A DNA stretch of 36,754 nt from an uncultured Negativicutes bacterium (GCA_937926555.1 CALAZX010000199.1:1-36754), one strand, 5' to 3'. Shown: positions 6,771 to 15,272, counted from the first letter of the stretch. Translations and numbers: made by a program. Notes: generated by a model not told the origin, from the letters alone.

Positions 6771-8285
6771 TCAGCGCAGGGACATGGGGCGGTTGGACAC
6801 CACCACGCCGGACCGGCCATTTTTGTTCTTGCGGGCCAGCCGCCGCTGCTCCTTCTGACGCTTCTTCTCTTCCTTCTCCATCCGTTTGCGGAGCTTCTCG
6901 TTCTGCTTGCGCAGCTTCTCCCGCTCCTTGGCCTTGCGGATCTCGCTCTTCCGGTCCGCCACGCCGCCCTTCACGGGGGTGGAGCTGACAGTGCCGCCCT
7001 GTACAGGACCGTGGGTCCCGGGTCCGGCCACACCGGTGGTCTTGGCCCACCTGTCGATCTTGGGGTCGATGGACCAGCGGTCGTCCGGCATCTCCTTGCC
7101 CGTCTTCAGCGCGTGGATATACCGCTCATACTGCTTGGCGTAGACGGCTTTCAGGCCGTAGTCCTTCCACATGTCCGCCGGAGCCTCGTCCGGGAAGCGG
7201 AGCATCAGCTCACGGGCGTTGAAGATCTTCTCCGCGTACATGGGTCCCATGGCCCAGGTTCCGCTGAGCCCCTTCCACTTGTCAATGAGCCCCTTCTGGA
7301 GCCGCAACGCATGGGCTCCCTTGTAACGGGGGTCGATGATGGGCGTCTTGGGCTTCTCCTTGGAAGCGTAGGCCATCAGATGCTGGATATGGGCCCGCAC
7401 CCCGTCACGGGGCGTGGGGAACGCCGCACCCTTCACACCGCCACCGATGGTGCCAAGCCCGCAGAAGTTGTGCTGCCAGGCCTGGACGTCGCCGCCGTAG
7501 GCGAAGTAGCCGGTCTCCACCAGGGCCTGGGCCAGAGCCAGGTCGGGGCGGATCCCCTCACGGCCGGCCTCCTCCCAGTAGAGATCCACAATCTCGCCCA
7601 CGCTGCAGCCCACGCTGAGCACCGGGTTCCGGCTCATGATCAGCTGGGCCGCCTGGTTCTTGGTGGCCACGCTCTTGCCGAAGAAGGACACCTTCTCGTA
7701 GCCGGCGGGCAGCAGGAAGTCATTGTTCCGGATGGTGTGACCGGCACGGGTGATGATCTTGCCCAGCCCCACCGGAGGCACCGTGGCGGGGACCTCGATG
7801 GTCTTCCCCTCCTCCACGTGCTCGCTCAGCTGCCAGTTGCGCCGGTTCTTCTCGGCGGCTTCTTTCTTCGCCTTCTCGGCCTTCCGTGCCGCCTCCACCC
7901 TGCTGCGCCAGCTGCCTGCCGCCGGTTTCGCCGCGGCGGTGCCGGCTTTCGCCGCATCAGCTTTCACGCTTGCGGATGCTGCCGGTTTGGCGGCTGAGGC
8001 CTTGGCGGTCGCGGGCTGCCACTTGCTGCCGGAGACTGTCGCGGCCTTGCCGGCTGCGTGTTTCGCCGCAGGCGCGGCCTTCCCCTCCGGCGTTTTCGCG
8101 GCAGCAGGCTTCGCCGCGGCGGGAGTTCCCGTCTGCGGGGGTGCCGGCTTCTTCCAGGCGCTCCTGGTCTGTGTCACGGCTGTCTTCGGTGCGATGGGCG
8201 GAACCGCGGACGCCTCCCCCAGAACGGGAGAGAGCAGCAGGATTCCGGCCAGCGCCACTTTGCAGCCTTTTATCATAAATGTCAT
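6771..8285 (-). CDS. Secreted glucosaminidase-domain protein with Ala/Pro/Lys-rich linker
   Basis: A 504-residue putative peptidoglycan hydrolase. Residues 1-27 form a signal peptide (VALAGILLLSPVLGEASA). Residues 28-125 are low-complexity Ala/Pro/Lys, and 126-150 form a charged helix. Residues about 225-380 match an endo-beta-N-acetylglucosaminidase (FlgJ/LytF-like) domain, with likely catalytic E257 in QALVETGYF and the NFCGLGTIGGG loop. The last 65 residues are very basic and helical. ATG at 8285 was chosen because GGAGG lies 8 nt upstream; the ATG at 8309 has no ribosome site. A promoter lies at 8336-8363. It probably leads the transcript that continues into trmL and the folate genes. The substrate bond and anchoring are inferred. 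Confidence 0.8.
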   Translation of the reverse strand: MTFMIKGCKVALAGILLLSPVLGEASAVPPIAPKTAVTQTRSAWKKPAPPQTGTPAAAKPAAAKTPEGKAAPAAKHAAGKAATVSGSKWQPATAKASAAKPAASASVKADAAKAGTAAAKPAAGSWRSRVEAARKAEKAKKEAAEKNRRNWQLSEHVEEGKTIEVPATVPPVGLGKIITRAGHTIRNNDFLLPAGYEKVSFFGKSVATKNQAAQLIMSRNPVLSVGCSVGEIVDLYWEEAGREGIRPDLALAQALVETGYFAYGGDVQAWQHNFCGLGTIGGGVKGAAFPTPRDGVRAHIQHLMAYASKEKPKTPIIDPRYKGAHALRLQKGLIDKWKGLSGTWAMGPMYAEKIFNARELMLRFPDEAPADMWKDYGLKAVYAKQYERYIHALKTGKEMPDDRWSIDPKIDRWAKTTGVAGPGTHGPVQGGTVSSTPVKGGVADRKSEIRKAKEREKLRKQNEKLRKRMEKEEKKRQKEQRRLARKNKNGRSGVVVSNRPMSLR

Positions 8286-8335
8286 CAATTCATCCTCCGT
8301 TGTTCTCATAAAAAACCGGGATTACAATATCTCAT

Positions 8336-8363
8336 TTTATACTATTTTACCGTGGGATGTAAA
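8336..8363 (-). promoter_or_regulatory. Sigma-70 type promoter for the glucosaminidase/folate transcript
   Basis: On the minus strand TTTACA (8363-8358) and TATAAA (8341-8336) are separated by 16 bp. The 5' leader to the ATG at 8285 would be about 45 nt. Confidence 0.55.
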
Positions 8364-8423
8364 GCCGCAAGGCCAATGTGGAATCATTCCGGATTCCCCC
8401 ATCTCCTCCCGGCTGCATTTTTA

Positions 8424-8432
8424 TGATATAAT
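8424..8432 (+). promoter_or_regulatory. Extended -10 promoter for the metallo-hydrolase gene
   Basis: TGATATAAT is a perfect extended -10 (TG-N-TATAAT). No good -35 hexamer is present, as is common for extended -10 promoters. Transcription would start near 8439, about 64 nt before the ATG. Confidence 0.55.
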
Positions 8433-8502
8433 GAAGGCGTATGAATTGTTATCTGTCTGCAACAGATACAACGTTTATTCAGATTATATAAGGAGTGATT
8501 GT

Positions 8503-9177
8503 ATGTCAGCTGAATTCCGCTATATCCATCATGCATGCTTCACCGTGACCGCAGGCGGGGAGACCCTGATCTGCGACCCGTTCCTGGACGGCAATCCCAG
8601 CCACATCAAGTGCGAGGACCTGAAGGTGGACTACATCTTCATCTCCCACTTCCATGACGACCATCTGGGCTGCGCCTTCGAACTGGCGAAACAGTGCGAC
8701 GCCCTGATCATCACCACCGCTGAGATCGCCGCTGCCGCCGCTGAGGCAGGCTGCCGCGCCCACGCCATGCACCTGGGCGGCACCTACAAGTTCCCCTTCG
8801 GCAAAGTGCGTGTGACTCTGGCCTTCCACGGAAGCGGTATCGCCGGCGGCCATGCCTGCGGTTTCATCGTTGATTTCCACGGCGCCTCCTTCTACTTTGC
8901 GGGAGATACCGGCCTGTTCAGCGATATGCAGCTGCTGCAGGACCTGGACCCCTTCCATTACGCCATCATCCCCATCGGCGGCAACTTCACCATGGATCCG
9001 GACGACGCGGCGAAAGCGGCGGCCTACCTGAAGGCTCCCGTGGTGATCCCCATCCACTACAACACCTGGCCGGTCATCGCCCAGGATGTGCAGGCCTACA
9101 AGGACCGTGTGGAAAAAGCCCTCCCCGGCGTGGAGGTATGCGTGGTAGACCCCGGCGATGAGATGGCCTGGGAATAA
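8503..9177 (+). CDS. UPF0173-type metallo-beta-lactamase-fold hydrolase
   Basis: A 224-residue MBL-fold protein with the metal motif SHFHDDHLG (HxHxDH), a metal-ligand FAGDTG in the middle and a final IPIHYNTWP histidine. The whole fits the UPF0173 (YtkL-like) group of small cytosolic metal-dependent hydrolases, whose physiological substrate is unknown. The frame extends far upstream but only as the complement of the glucosaminidase gene. ATG at 8503 has AAGGAG at 7-nt spacing and begins with the family's typical strand (FRYIHHACF). It is a single-gene unit, divergent from the folate operon and ended by a bidirectional terminator. Confidence 0.88.
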   Translation: MSAEFRYIHHACFTVTAGGETLICDPFLDGNPSHIKCEDLKVDYIFISHFHDDHLGCAFELAKQCDALIITTAEIAAAAAEAGCRAHAMHLGGTYKFPFGKVRVTLAFHGSGIAGGHACGFIVDFHGASFYFAGDTGLFSDMQLLQDLDPFHYAIIPIGGNFTMDPDDAAKAAAYLKAPVVIPIHYNTWPVIAQDVQAYKDRVEKALPGVEVCVVDPGDEMAWE

Positions 9178-9252
9178 GACTAAAAAACGGCAGTATACTG
9201 AAGACCTAACAAATCACAGGATAATATGACATCGGACAGCTAGTTCCGGATT

Positions 9253-9294
9253 AAAAAAACGAGATTGCAGCGAATACTGCAATCTCGTTTTTTT
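9253..9294. terminator. Bidirectional terminator hairpin, left border of AT-richer island
   Basis: Perfect 18-bp arms (9253-9270 and 9277-9294) with a 6-nt loop, A7 at the left and T7 at the right. It can end both the plus-strand hydrolase gene and the minus-strand binding-protein gene. Its core, GATTGCAG-N6-CTGCAATC, recurs exactly at 14024-14045. Confidence 0.85.
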
Positions 9295-9301
9295 GTCGTT
9301 T

Positions 9302-10333
9302 TTATTTATCCGGATACATGCATTGCCCTATGTAGCGGACTGTCTCCGCAGTATGGATTCCGGGTGCGACTAATCTCTTGTAAGGAAGCGGATAAACCCT
9401 GTTCTCTTTCACAGCCTTCAGTTTCCTCAGCTGCCCCTCACGGATTTTAGCCAACGCATTCCGTTCCTCCTCTTTACCGCCATGATGAACGATAAAGATA
9501 ATATCAGATTCCGCAGTGAGAAGCTCCTCCATACTGATAAACGGCGCCTTATAATCCACAATATCTCCGCCAAGTTTTGTAACAATGTCCCCACTGAGAA
9601 GATTTTTCCCGAAAACTTCTATATTATTGGGCATGAATTCAACCACAAGCACACGAGGCCGCTTTCCATCTGCGGATTGCCTGCCATATCGTTCCAGCTC
9701 CCGCCGGATTCCTGTTATCTCATCTTGAGCCTGTTTTTCCTGTCCAAAAACAGTTCCCATATTCCTTAAAAAATTCTCTTCACTCTCCACTGTACAGGCG
9801 GGGAAGTTTCCTAACGAAGGGATTGGACCGGAAGCATCCTGTATATATGTTCCAATGCCATTCTGCTGCCAGAAGACTGTGTCCCCTAAAGCCTGGGGTC
9901 CAAAAAACCTGCGCATAGCCAGAATGAAGTCAGGCCGCAATGCGATCGCTCCTTCTTGTGAAAGAGAAGCTCCATGCACCGCCGCATGAGGAAATCTCTT
10001 TTTGTAAGATTCCAGGTATGTGGGATCTTCCAGAACCATACTGCATACAGAATCTCCGGCGCCAAAAGCCAGCAATGTGTCAGCAGCGTTCATTCCGCAG
10101 ACAATAATGCGCTCCGGCTTGAGAGGAACCCTGCTTTTCATGGTTGTTCCCGTAAATGAGTAATTCTCCACAGTGACATAATCTGTTGCGGATTTCCCCA
10201 TTTTTGTCTCATCCGCCATTCCTGCAGGGGATTTTCCGCAAGCCGCAGCCACTATCATTATTCCGATAATCAGAACGCCGCAAAGAGGCCGCAGAATCGA
10301 CCACAAAATGCTGCTGAATCCCTTCTTGATCAT
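9302..10333 (-). CDS. Periplasmic binding lipoprotein, siderophore/heme/cobalamin type
   Basis: A 343-residue class III substrate-binding protein (Peripla_BP_2 fold, like FhuD/BtuF/HmuT). The N-terminus has a hydrophobic stretch (LCGVLIIGIMIVAAAC) ending in a lipobox-like AAAC, so it is probably a lipoprotein. Two lobes follow: the first with PERIIVCGMNAADTLLAFGAG and LRPDFILA, the second with PRVLVVEFMPNNIEVFGKN and DIIFIVHHGG. A long helix of about residues 195-225 links them. It lies 50 bp after the TonB receptor and so probably serves the same ligand. No permease or ATPase gene is nearby, so these must be elsewhere. The ligand cannot be fixed from sequence. Base composition is clearly AT-richer than in the flanking operons. 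Confidence 0.82.
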   Translation of the reverse strand: MIKKGFSSILWSILRPLCGVLIIGIMIVAAACGKSPAGMADETKMGKSATDYVTVENYSFTGTTMKSRVPLKPERIIVCGMNAADTLLAFGAGDSVCSMVLEDPTYLESYKKRFPHAAVHGASLSQEGAIALRPDFILAMRRFFGPQALGDTVFWQQNGIGTYIQDASGPIPSLGNFPACTVESEENFLRNMGTVFGQEKQAQDEITGIRRELERYGRQSADGKRPRVLVVEFMPNNIEVFGKNLLSGDIVTKLGGDIVDYKAPFISMEELLTAESDIIFIVHHGGKEEERNALAKIREGQLRKLKAVKENRVYPLPYKRLVAPGIHTAETVRYIGQCMYPDK

Positions 10334-10383
10334 ATCTGCGCCTCCTTGTGCCGCTTTTTACATATCATGCAGACTTTCTGCTA

Positions 10384-12321
10384 TCAGAATTTATACTGGA
10401 CGCCTGCCATGAATGTTCTTCCCAATGTATAGAAATCACCATCGGGATCAGAGAGATCTTTCCGGTTGAACACATTGTTCACATCAAAAGTGAAGGATGC
10501 ATCGTCATTGAAACTGTATCCATAATGGATATTGGACAGCAATAACGGCTTGACCCCTTTCTGGCTGCTGTTGTTCACACGTTTTCCCATGTAACTCAGA
10601 TTGATAGCTGCAACATTCTTATCATCATGCCAGTTTACAGCCGTCATCAGCTGATACCGCCCCAATACATCTTTCCATGCGGAATTGTCGTTAGCCTTGT
10701 TTTCCGGTTTGCTGTAAATTCCTCCCACCGTCATATCCCAGTGAGAATCAAGTTTCTTGTTATACTCAGCCTCAACACCTGCATTCCGGTAACGTGCCGC
10801 ATTATAAGACTGGCTCATTGACGTTCCGCCTACAGTTACCCTCCGGCTTGTAATCTGGTCTTTCAGATCAATTCTGAACAATGCCACCTTGAAGGAGTCA
10901 TCGGCGCCCTGGTTTTTGAAACCAACTTCATAATTCCACCCATATTCAGGTTTCAGGTCAAGATTTTCCAGGATGACACCACTGGAATAATAAAGCTGCC
11001 GGAAGGTGGGCATCCGGAAGGACCGGCCGGCATTGGCATATAAAGAGCTGTTCTCACCCAGCTTAGTTATAGCCTGCAGTTGCGGTAAAAACGCATTGTA
11101 ATTTCCCGCATCAGAACGGATCATATCTTCACGCATGCTCAGAATCAGATGGGTCGCATCGCTGAGATGCTTGTCATATTGCCCATAAAGAGAATAGCCA
11201 TTCAGTCCGTAGGTTCCGAAACGGGCTTCCGGTTTCAGCGGACTTGCGCTGTTTCCGAACATCTTGAATTTCTGATTCTCATCCACATAGGTCTCACGTT
11301 TAAGAGATGCGCCCAGAAGAGCCGTGTCCTTATCCAGATTCCATACTTTTTGGCCATCAGCCCCGAAATGACGATGTTTGCTGCGCTCCCATTCCAGATT
11401 ATCCTTGTTCACAACATAGTAATCCGGATTTCTGATGGAACGTTCGTTGTAATAGATTTTAGCCTGACCGCCATTCTTATCATCATAACGCAATTGGGTG
11501 AAATGCTCCCGGTCGTCATACATGAAGTGCTGCAAGGTATTCTCATCAGCATCATTGTAATCAATAGTGTACTTCTTCTGATTGTACATATATTCAGCAG
11601 TCAGATTGTCGTCAATTTTATATGTGAGTCCAAGATGGTTTTTCTTGCTGTCGCCGAATCCCATATAGTAGGGGATTTTCACACCATTGATAGTTTTGGT
11701 ACCTTTGACACGGGTGATATTCCCCACCTCACCCATTTCTTCACGTCCAGCGGTGATACCTACCCGATCCAGTCCCAAAGCAAGCTTATAGTTATGCTGT
11801 CCTTTATTTCCCAGCGCGATTCCAACCTGGTTCTGGTAGCCGTCTTTTGTGATGATATTGACTACGCCGCCATATGCCTCACTACCATACAGAACAGCGC
11901 CACCACCTTTTACAACCTCCACTCGTTCCACTGCCCCCAGGGGAACCATGTCGAGATGACTGACGTTATTGAAACTCATGGGTACGCCATTCAGAAGAAC
12001 CAGCGTTCCGCCTTTGATGCCCCGCAGACTTACCGTGCTGTTTCCTGTAATCCAGCTCTGGTCATGCGGGCCCATCTGGGAAAAATACACCCCTGCTTTA
12101 TATTTCAGCGCTCCAGCAACATCTGCAGCTCCCGTCTGCATCAGCGCCTCACCCGTATACACGCTGACATCCGCCGGAGTATCCAGCAAAGATTTCTCGT
12201 AACGCATCGCTGTCACGCTCATTTCATCCAACGTGAACTCGGAAAGATTCTCCGCAGCTTGAACGCTTACAGCTCCACACAATAAAGCAGCTCCGATTAA
12301 TAACGTAAGTTTCTTGTTCAT
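10384..12321 (-). CDS. TonB-dependent outer-membrane receptor
   Basis: A 645-residue energised outer-membrane importer. ATG at 12321 has GGGAGG 5 nt upstream; the 31 codons before it lack a ribosome site. Signal peptide residues 1-22 (KKLTLLIGAALLCGAVSVQA). A TonB-box-like DEMSVTA follows near residues 31-38. The plug domain contains VSLRGIKGGTLVLLNGVP, VERVEVVKGGGAVLYGSEAYGGVVNIIT. The rest is a 22-strand-type barrel with many Tyr/Asp-rich turns, ending in VQYKF with a terminal Phe, as barrel insertion signals do. The adjacent binding lipoprotein suggests siderophore, heme or corrinoid as cargo. It proves an outer membrane in this Firmicute-like organism. Confidence 0.9.
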   Translation of the reverse strand: MNKKLTLLIGAALLCGAVSVQAAENLSEFTLDEMSVTAMRYEKSLLDTPADVSVYTGEALMQTGAADVAGALKYKAGVYFSQMGPHDQSWITGNSTVSLRGIKGGTLVLLNGVPMSFNNVSHLDMVPLGAVERVEVVKGGGAVLYGSEAYGGVVNIITKDGYQNQVGIALGNKGQHNYKLALGLDRVGITAGREEMGEVGNITRVKGTKTINGVKIPYYMGFGDSKKNHLGLTYKIDDNLTAEYMYNQKKYTIDYNDADENTLQHFMYDDREHFTQLRYDDKNGGQAKIYYNERSIRNPDYYVVNKDNLEWERSKHRHFGADGQKVWNLDKDTALLGASLKRETYVDENQKFKMFGNSASPLKPEARFGTYGLNGYSLYGQYDKHLSDATHLILSMREDMIRSDAGNYNAFLPQLQAITKLGENSSLYANAGRSFRMPTFRQLYYSSGVILENLDLKPEYGWNYEVGFKNQGADDSFKVALFRIDLKDQITSRRVTVGGTSMSQSYNAARYRNAGVEAEYNKKLDSHWDMTVGGIYSKPENKANDNSAWKDVLGRYQLMTAVNWHDDKNVAAINLSYMGKRVNNSSQKGVKPLLLSNIHYGYSFNDDASFTFDVNNVFNRKDLSDPDGDFYTLGRTFMAGVQYKF

Positions 12322-12336
12322 AGTTGCCTCCCTATC

Positions 12337-12384
12337 GATAATATTTACTATTAAAATGATATAGCAACAGCGAATGCAAGTCAA
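12337..12384 (-). promoter_or_regulatory. Promoter of the TonB receptor operon with Fur-like box
   Basis: On the minus strand TTGACT (12384-12379), 17 bp, TATCAT (12361-12356). Just downstream, between -10 and the ribosome site, 12337-12355 reads GATAATATTTACTATTAAA on the plus strand. This matches 12 of 19 positions of the classical Fur consensus. The promoter is good; the Fur box is tentative. Confidence 0.5.
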
Positions 12385-12500
12385 TATTTCTATACCGGAG
12401 CATTTTTTCCGCAAATATTTTTTTATTGTCCGCCAATCCCTTATATATCAACGCCTTTAAATGCCAACTCAAGAGTTTTGTTAGTGGATACGCTGTAAAT

Positions 12501-13931
12501 CTACTTCATATACTGTAAAGAAATGCAACGGATAGATGGATACTGTGAAGCAATGCGCAAAGCACCTTCCGATAGACCTGCCGATACGAAAATAATCCCC
12601 GGTTGGCCTTTTTTTCCACACTGCATCTCTCCAATATCGAAAATATCCGTTGCCGCATCGAGAAACTCCTCGGCTGACAGTGCGGTACTTTGCCAGAAGA
12701 TGAGTCCTATACAGCATTCCTCTCTTCCTTTAATCAGAATATAATCGTGCTTTCCGACCTCGTCTTTCTGTACTTCTTCCCAACTGAACCCGACGGCATC
12801 AATTTTTGTTAACGGCAGATCTTTTCTATCTTGAAGAATCGCCACATGCTGTAGGCAAATCCGACGAAAAACCTCTTCACAATAGGAACTGTAAATTTCT
12901 TCATTTACGTGGTCCCAGACACATTTTCCTTTCCCTGTGCTGATAAGGGAAATCCACGGGAAAACAAATCGGTACCAGAACAGGAGACCCGTATCATGGA
13001 TTGTATAGAAAGTTTTCTTATGCTGCTTTTTGATATGTTTCTCCTCAGCGGCGACAACCCGTTGCAGAAGACCTGTTTCAGTCAGGACGCGTAAATATTT
13101 TGCCAGTTTATTGCTTTCCCACTCCATGTTTTCCGCAATATCTTTAGGACGTCGGAGTCCATTAGCTACAAGCTCGAGAATCCTATTATACATGTGAGGA
13201 ATTCGAAGATCAGCTCCTTCAAGAGCCTGTATCCCCCAATCGTTGCACATTTCTGCTGAAAAACAGGCTTTCATAATTTCCTCATCACCTCGCACACCTC
13301 CGTCAAAAAGATTGAGGCGAGCCGGTCTTCCCCCGGAAACTCCATAAAGCAGAACCCTCTCGGTCTGAGAGAAAGAAGCCCCAAACCAAGGCAGCATCTC
13401 CATATAGCGTAACGGCTCCAGAGTCATGCACGTCACAGATTGACGGCCAAAAGCTTTCTCCACGGTCCGTGTCAGCAGCTTTCCATCCCGGCAAGCGAAT
13501 ATAAGCAATAGATTTAACGCCTTATAATGCTGGTTAAGCAGCATTTCCAATTCCTGCCATAAGTTGCTGAAAGTCTTCATCAGCCAGTCAGCATTGTCGA
13601 ATACAAGCGCAATCTCTTCCTGAAGCGATCTCTCCACAATCCATTTCAGTTCAGTACGCCAGTCGGGTGTCTCTTTATTACAGTCCTGAGTATACATATT
13701 CCGGTATTTCCCTGATTCAACCCCCATCTCACTGGCAAACAGACGCTCATTCAGAGTCATATCTCCACTTCGTACCGCATAATAGAATGCCTCATGTGTA
13801 CGGCAGAATTCCTGCAATAACCGGGTCTTACCGATTCCTTTCGTTCCATTCACGCATACTATTTTCAGCCCTTGGAGCACAAACAAATCTCCAAGCTGCT
13901 TCAGCTCTTTATCTCGCCCTATAAAATCCAT
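12501..13931 (-). CDS. Archaeal-type AAA ATPase (COG1672-like)
   Basis: A 476-residue predicted ATPase. The N-terminus MDFIGRDKELKQL is typical of this family. Walker A is GTKGIGKT at 29-36 and Walker B is ALVFDNADW near 108-116. A winged-helix-like segment (about 245-300: LVANGLRRPKDIAENM, LAKYLRVLTETGLLQRV) precedes a C-terminal region with GLLFWYRFVFPW and EVFRRIC, resembling the DUF234-type restriction-fold domain. Members of this group are often orphan or mobile genes of unknown role. The gene has its own promoter (13969-13997) and ends 180 bp before the TonB receptor start. Composition is AT-rich like the receptor. No partner gene suggests a function. Confidence 0.75.
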   Translation of the reverse strand: MDFIGRDKELKQLGDLFVLQGLKIVCVNGTKGIGKTRLLQEFCRTHEAFYYAVRSGDMTLNERLFASEMGVESGKYRNMYTQDCNKETPDWRTELKWIVERSLQEEIALVFDNADWLMKTFSNLWQELEMLLNQHYKALNLLLIFACRDGKLLTRTVEKAFGRQSVTCMTLEPLRYMEMLPWFGASFSQTERVLLYGVSGGRPARLNLFDGGVRGDEEIMKACFSAEMCNDWGIQALEGADLRIPHMYNRILELVANGLRRPKDIAENMEWESNKLAKYLRVLTETGLLQRVVAAEEKHIKKQHKKTFYTIHDTGLLFWYRFVFPWISLISTGKGKCVWDHVNEEIYSSYCEEVFRRICLQHVAILQDRKDLPLTKIDAVGFSWEEVQKDEVGKHDYILIKGREECCIGLIFWQSTALSAEEFLDAATDIFDIGEMQCGKKGQPGIIFVSAGLSEGALRIASQYPSIRCISLQYMK

Positions 13932-13968
13932 ATTTTCACCAACCCAACTTTATAGTTTACTTATTTCG

Positions 13969-13997
13969 AGTATACTATATCAAAATAATTCATTCAA
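13969..13997 (-). promoter_or_regulatory. Promoter of the AAA ATPase gene
   Basis: On the minus strand TTGAAT (13997-13992), 17 bp, TATACT (13974-13969). The leader to the ATG at 13931 would be about 30 nt. The ribosome site (GGTG) is weak. Confidence 0.6.
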
Positions 13998-14012
13998 GTT
14001 TACTGATCAGGG

Positions 14013-14056
14013 ATAAAAAATAGGATTGCAGCAATGACTGCAATCCTATTTTTTAT
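14013..14056. terminator. Perfect hairpin, right border of AT-richer island
   Basis: Perfect 19-bp arms (14013-14031 and 14038-14056) with loop CAATGA, A6 on one side and T6 on the other. It is a terminator for the radical SAM gene on the minus strand and could also act on the plus strand. The 16 paired bases nearest the loop are identical to those of the hairpin at 9253-9294. The flanking 14057-14187 holds no recognisable gene. Confidence 0.75.
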
Positions 14057-14187
14057 CTGCTTATTTTCTTCTGCGTTTCTATTGATTGGTTTGTACCTAA
14101 GCAATAACTTCCTTATTTGCATCACAGAATCAAGCTGACTGTAGAGAAAAGCTCTCCAGCTCGTAGACAGAGTGTCTCCACCATTAC

Positions 14188-15246
14188 TCATTCCCGAATC
14201 AGCTCAATCTCCGCTCCAGGAAACCGTTCCCGCCAGTAGCGCAGGTTGGTATTCTTCTGTCCCCGCAGCTTCGATTCCAGTTGCATGGGGAAAGATATCC
14301 GCACCTTGGAGACTTGCTTCTCATCCGACAACGCCACTTCCACGGTGATCTCCGGCCGCCCCGGCAGGATGGCGAACCGCCGCTCTTTGCGGCAGCCTTC
14401 CCCCGCCTCGGACAGCATCTCCGCCACCACTTCCGTCACGGCGTCGCGGCAGACCCGGCTCTTCACCAGTTCCCCCATGGCCGGATGGAAGGGACCCGCC
14501 AGGATGTTCCCCGGCCGGCACAGCTCCTCATCGGGCTGGAGACCGATACGGATGACCTTAATGCCCCGCTCCTCCAGCCGCCGGTACACGTAGGCCGCCC
14601 GGTCCGCCGCCTCCTCCACGGACAGCGGCGTGAACAGCCCCTGGCGCCACTGCTCCTCCAGCGGTGTCCCCTTCACTACCAGGAGGGGATAGATCCGGGC
14701 GATGTCAGGTTGCAGACGGCAGACATCATCCACCGTCTCCCGCAGGGATTCCCGGCTCTGCCCCGGCATCCCCACCATCAGCTGCAGGCCCACGGAGAGG
14801 CCTGCCTCGCGGAGAAGAGCCACCGCCCGGACCACGTCCTCCCGGGTATGGCCACGGCGCGCCTTCTCCAGCACCCTGTCATCCAGGGACTGGACACCCA
14901 GCTCCACGAGAGTCACCCCGTGACGCTTCAGCAGGTCGATCCGGGGCTCATCAATATAGTCCGGCCGGGTGGAGACCCGGACCGAACCGATGACCCCGGC
15001 GGCTCTCAGTTCGTCCACAGGAGCGAAAAGCCGCTTCTGCAGGTCCATGTCCAGGCCGGTGAACGAACCGCCGTAGAACGCCGCCTGGTTGCTTCTGGAG
15101 GGGGCGATCCACTGACGGTACTTCCCGATCTGACGGACTACGTCCTCCACGCCGGTCCGCTTCTCCCCGCTGATGGTCTTCTGGTTGCAGAAGACGCACT
15201 GATGGGGGCAGCCCGCATGGGGTATGAATATAGGGAAAATCGCCAC
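14188..15246 (-). CDS. Elp3-like radical SAM protein
   Basis: A 352-residue radical SAM enzyme. The cluster motif CPHQCVFC binds 4Fe-4S, and GGSFTGL, RVSTRPDYID, VELGVQSLDDRVL and QLMVGMPGQ are family blocks. The C-terminal part (about residues 230-350) matches the radical_SAM_C region of the elongator protein 3-like group found beside rnc in Firmicutes. The exact reaction is not known for this bacterial group; tRNA modification is the usual guess. A frame extends to an ATG at 15270, but that ATG directly follows the rnc terminator. GTG at 15246 has AGAGGAG at 8-nt spacing and begins AIFPIFIPHAGC like its relatives, so I prefer it. Confidence 0.83.
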   Translation of the reverse strand: MAIFPIFIPHAGCPHQCVFCNQKTISGEKRTGVEDVVRQIGKYRQWIAPSRSNQAAFYGGSFTGLDMDLQKRLFAPVDELRAAGVIGSVRVSTRPDYIDEPRIDLLKRHGVTLVELGVQSLDDRVLEKARRGHTREDVVRAVALLREAGLSVGLQLMVGMPGQSRESLRETVDDVCRLQPDIARIYPLLVVKGTPLEEQWRQGLFTPLSVEEAADRAAYVYRRLEERGIKVIRIGLQPDEELCRPGNILAGPFHPAMGELVKSRVCRDAVTEVVAEMLSEAGEGCRKERRFAILPGRPEITVEVALSDEKQVSKVRISFPMQLESKLRGQKNTNLRYWRERFPGAEIELIRE

Positions 15247-15272
15247 AGCGTCCACTCCTCTCTTCATCATAT

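Noticed and set aside
6258..7997. Plus-strand 579-codon frame
   Set aside because: Complement of trmL and the glucosaminidase gene in GC-rich DNA; no family motifs.
11149..12285. Plus-strand 378-codon frame
   Set aside because: Complement of the TonB receptor, which has a complete plug and barrel.
14000..14191. 63-codon minus-strand frame after the radical SAM gene
   Set aside because: Its end is the terminator hairpin itself and no ribosome site or family is visible.
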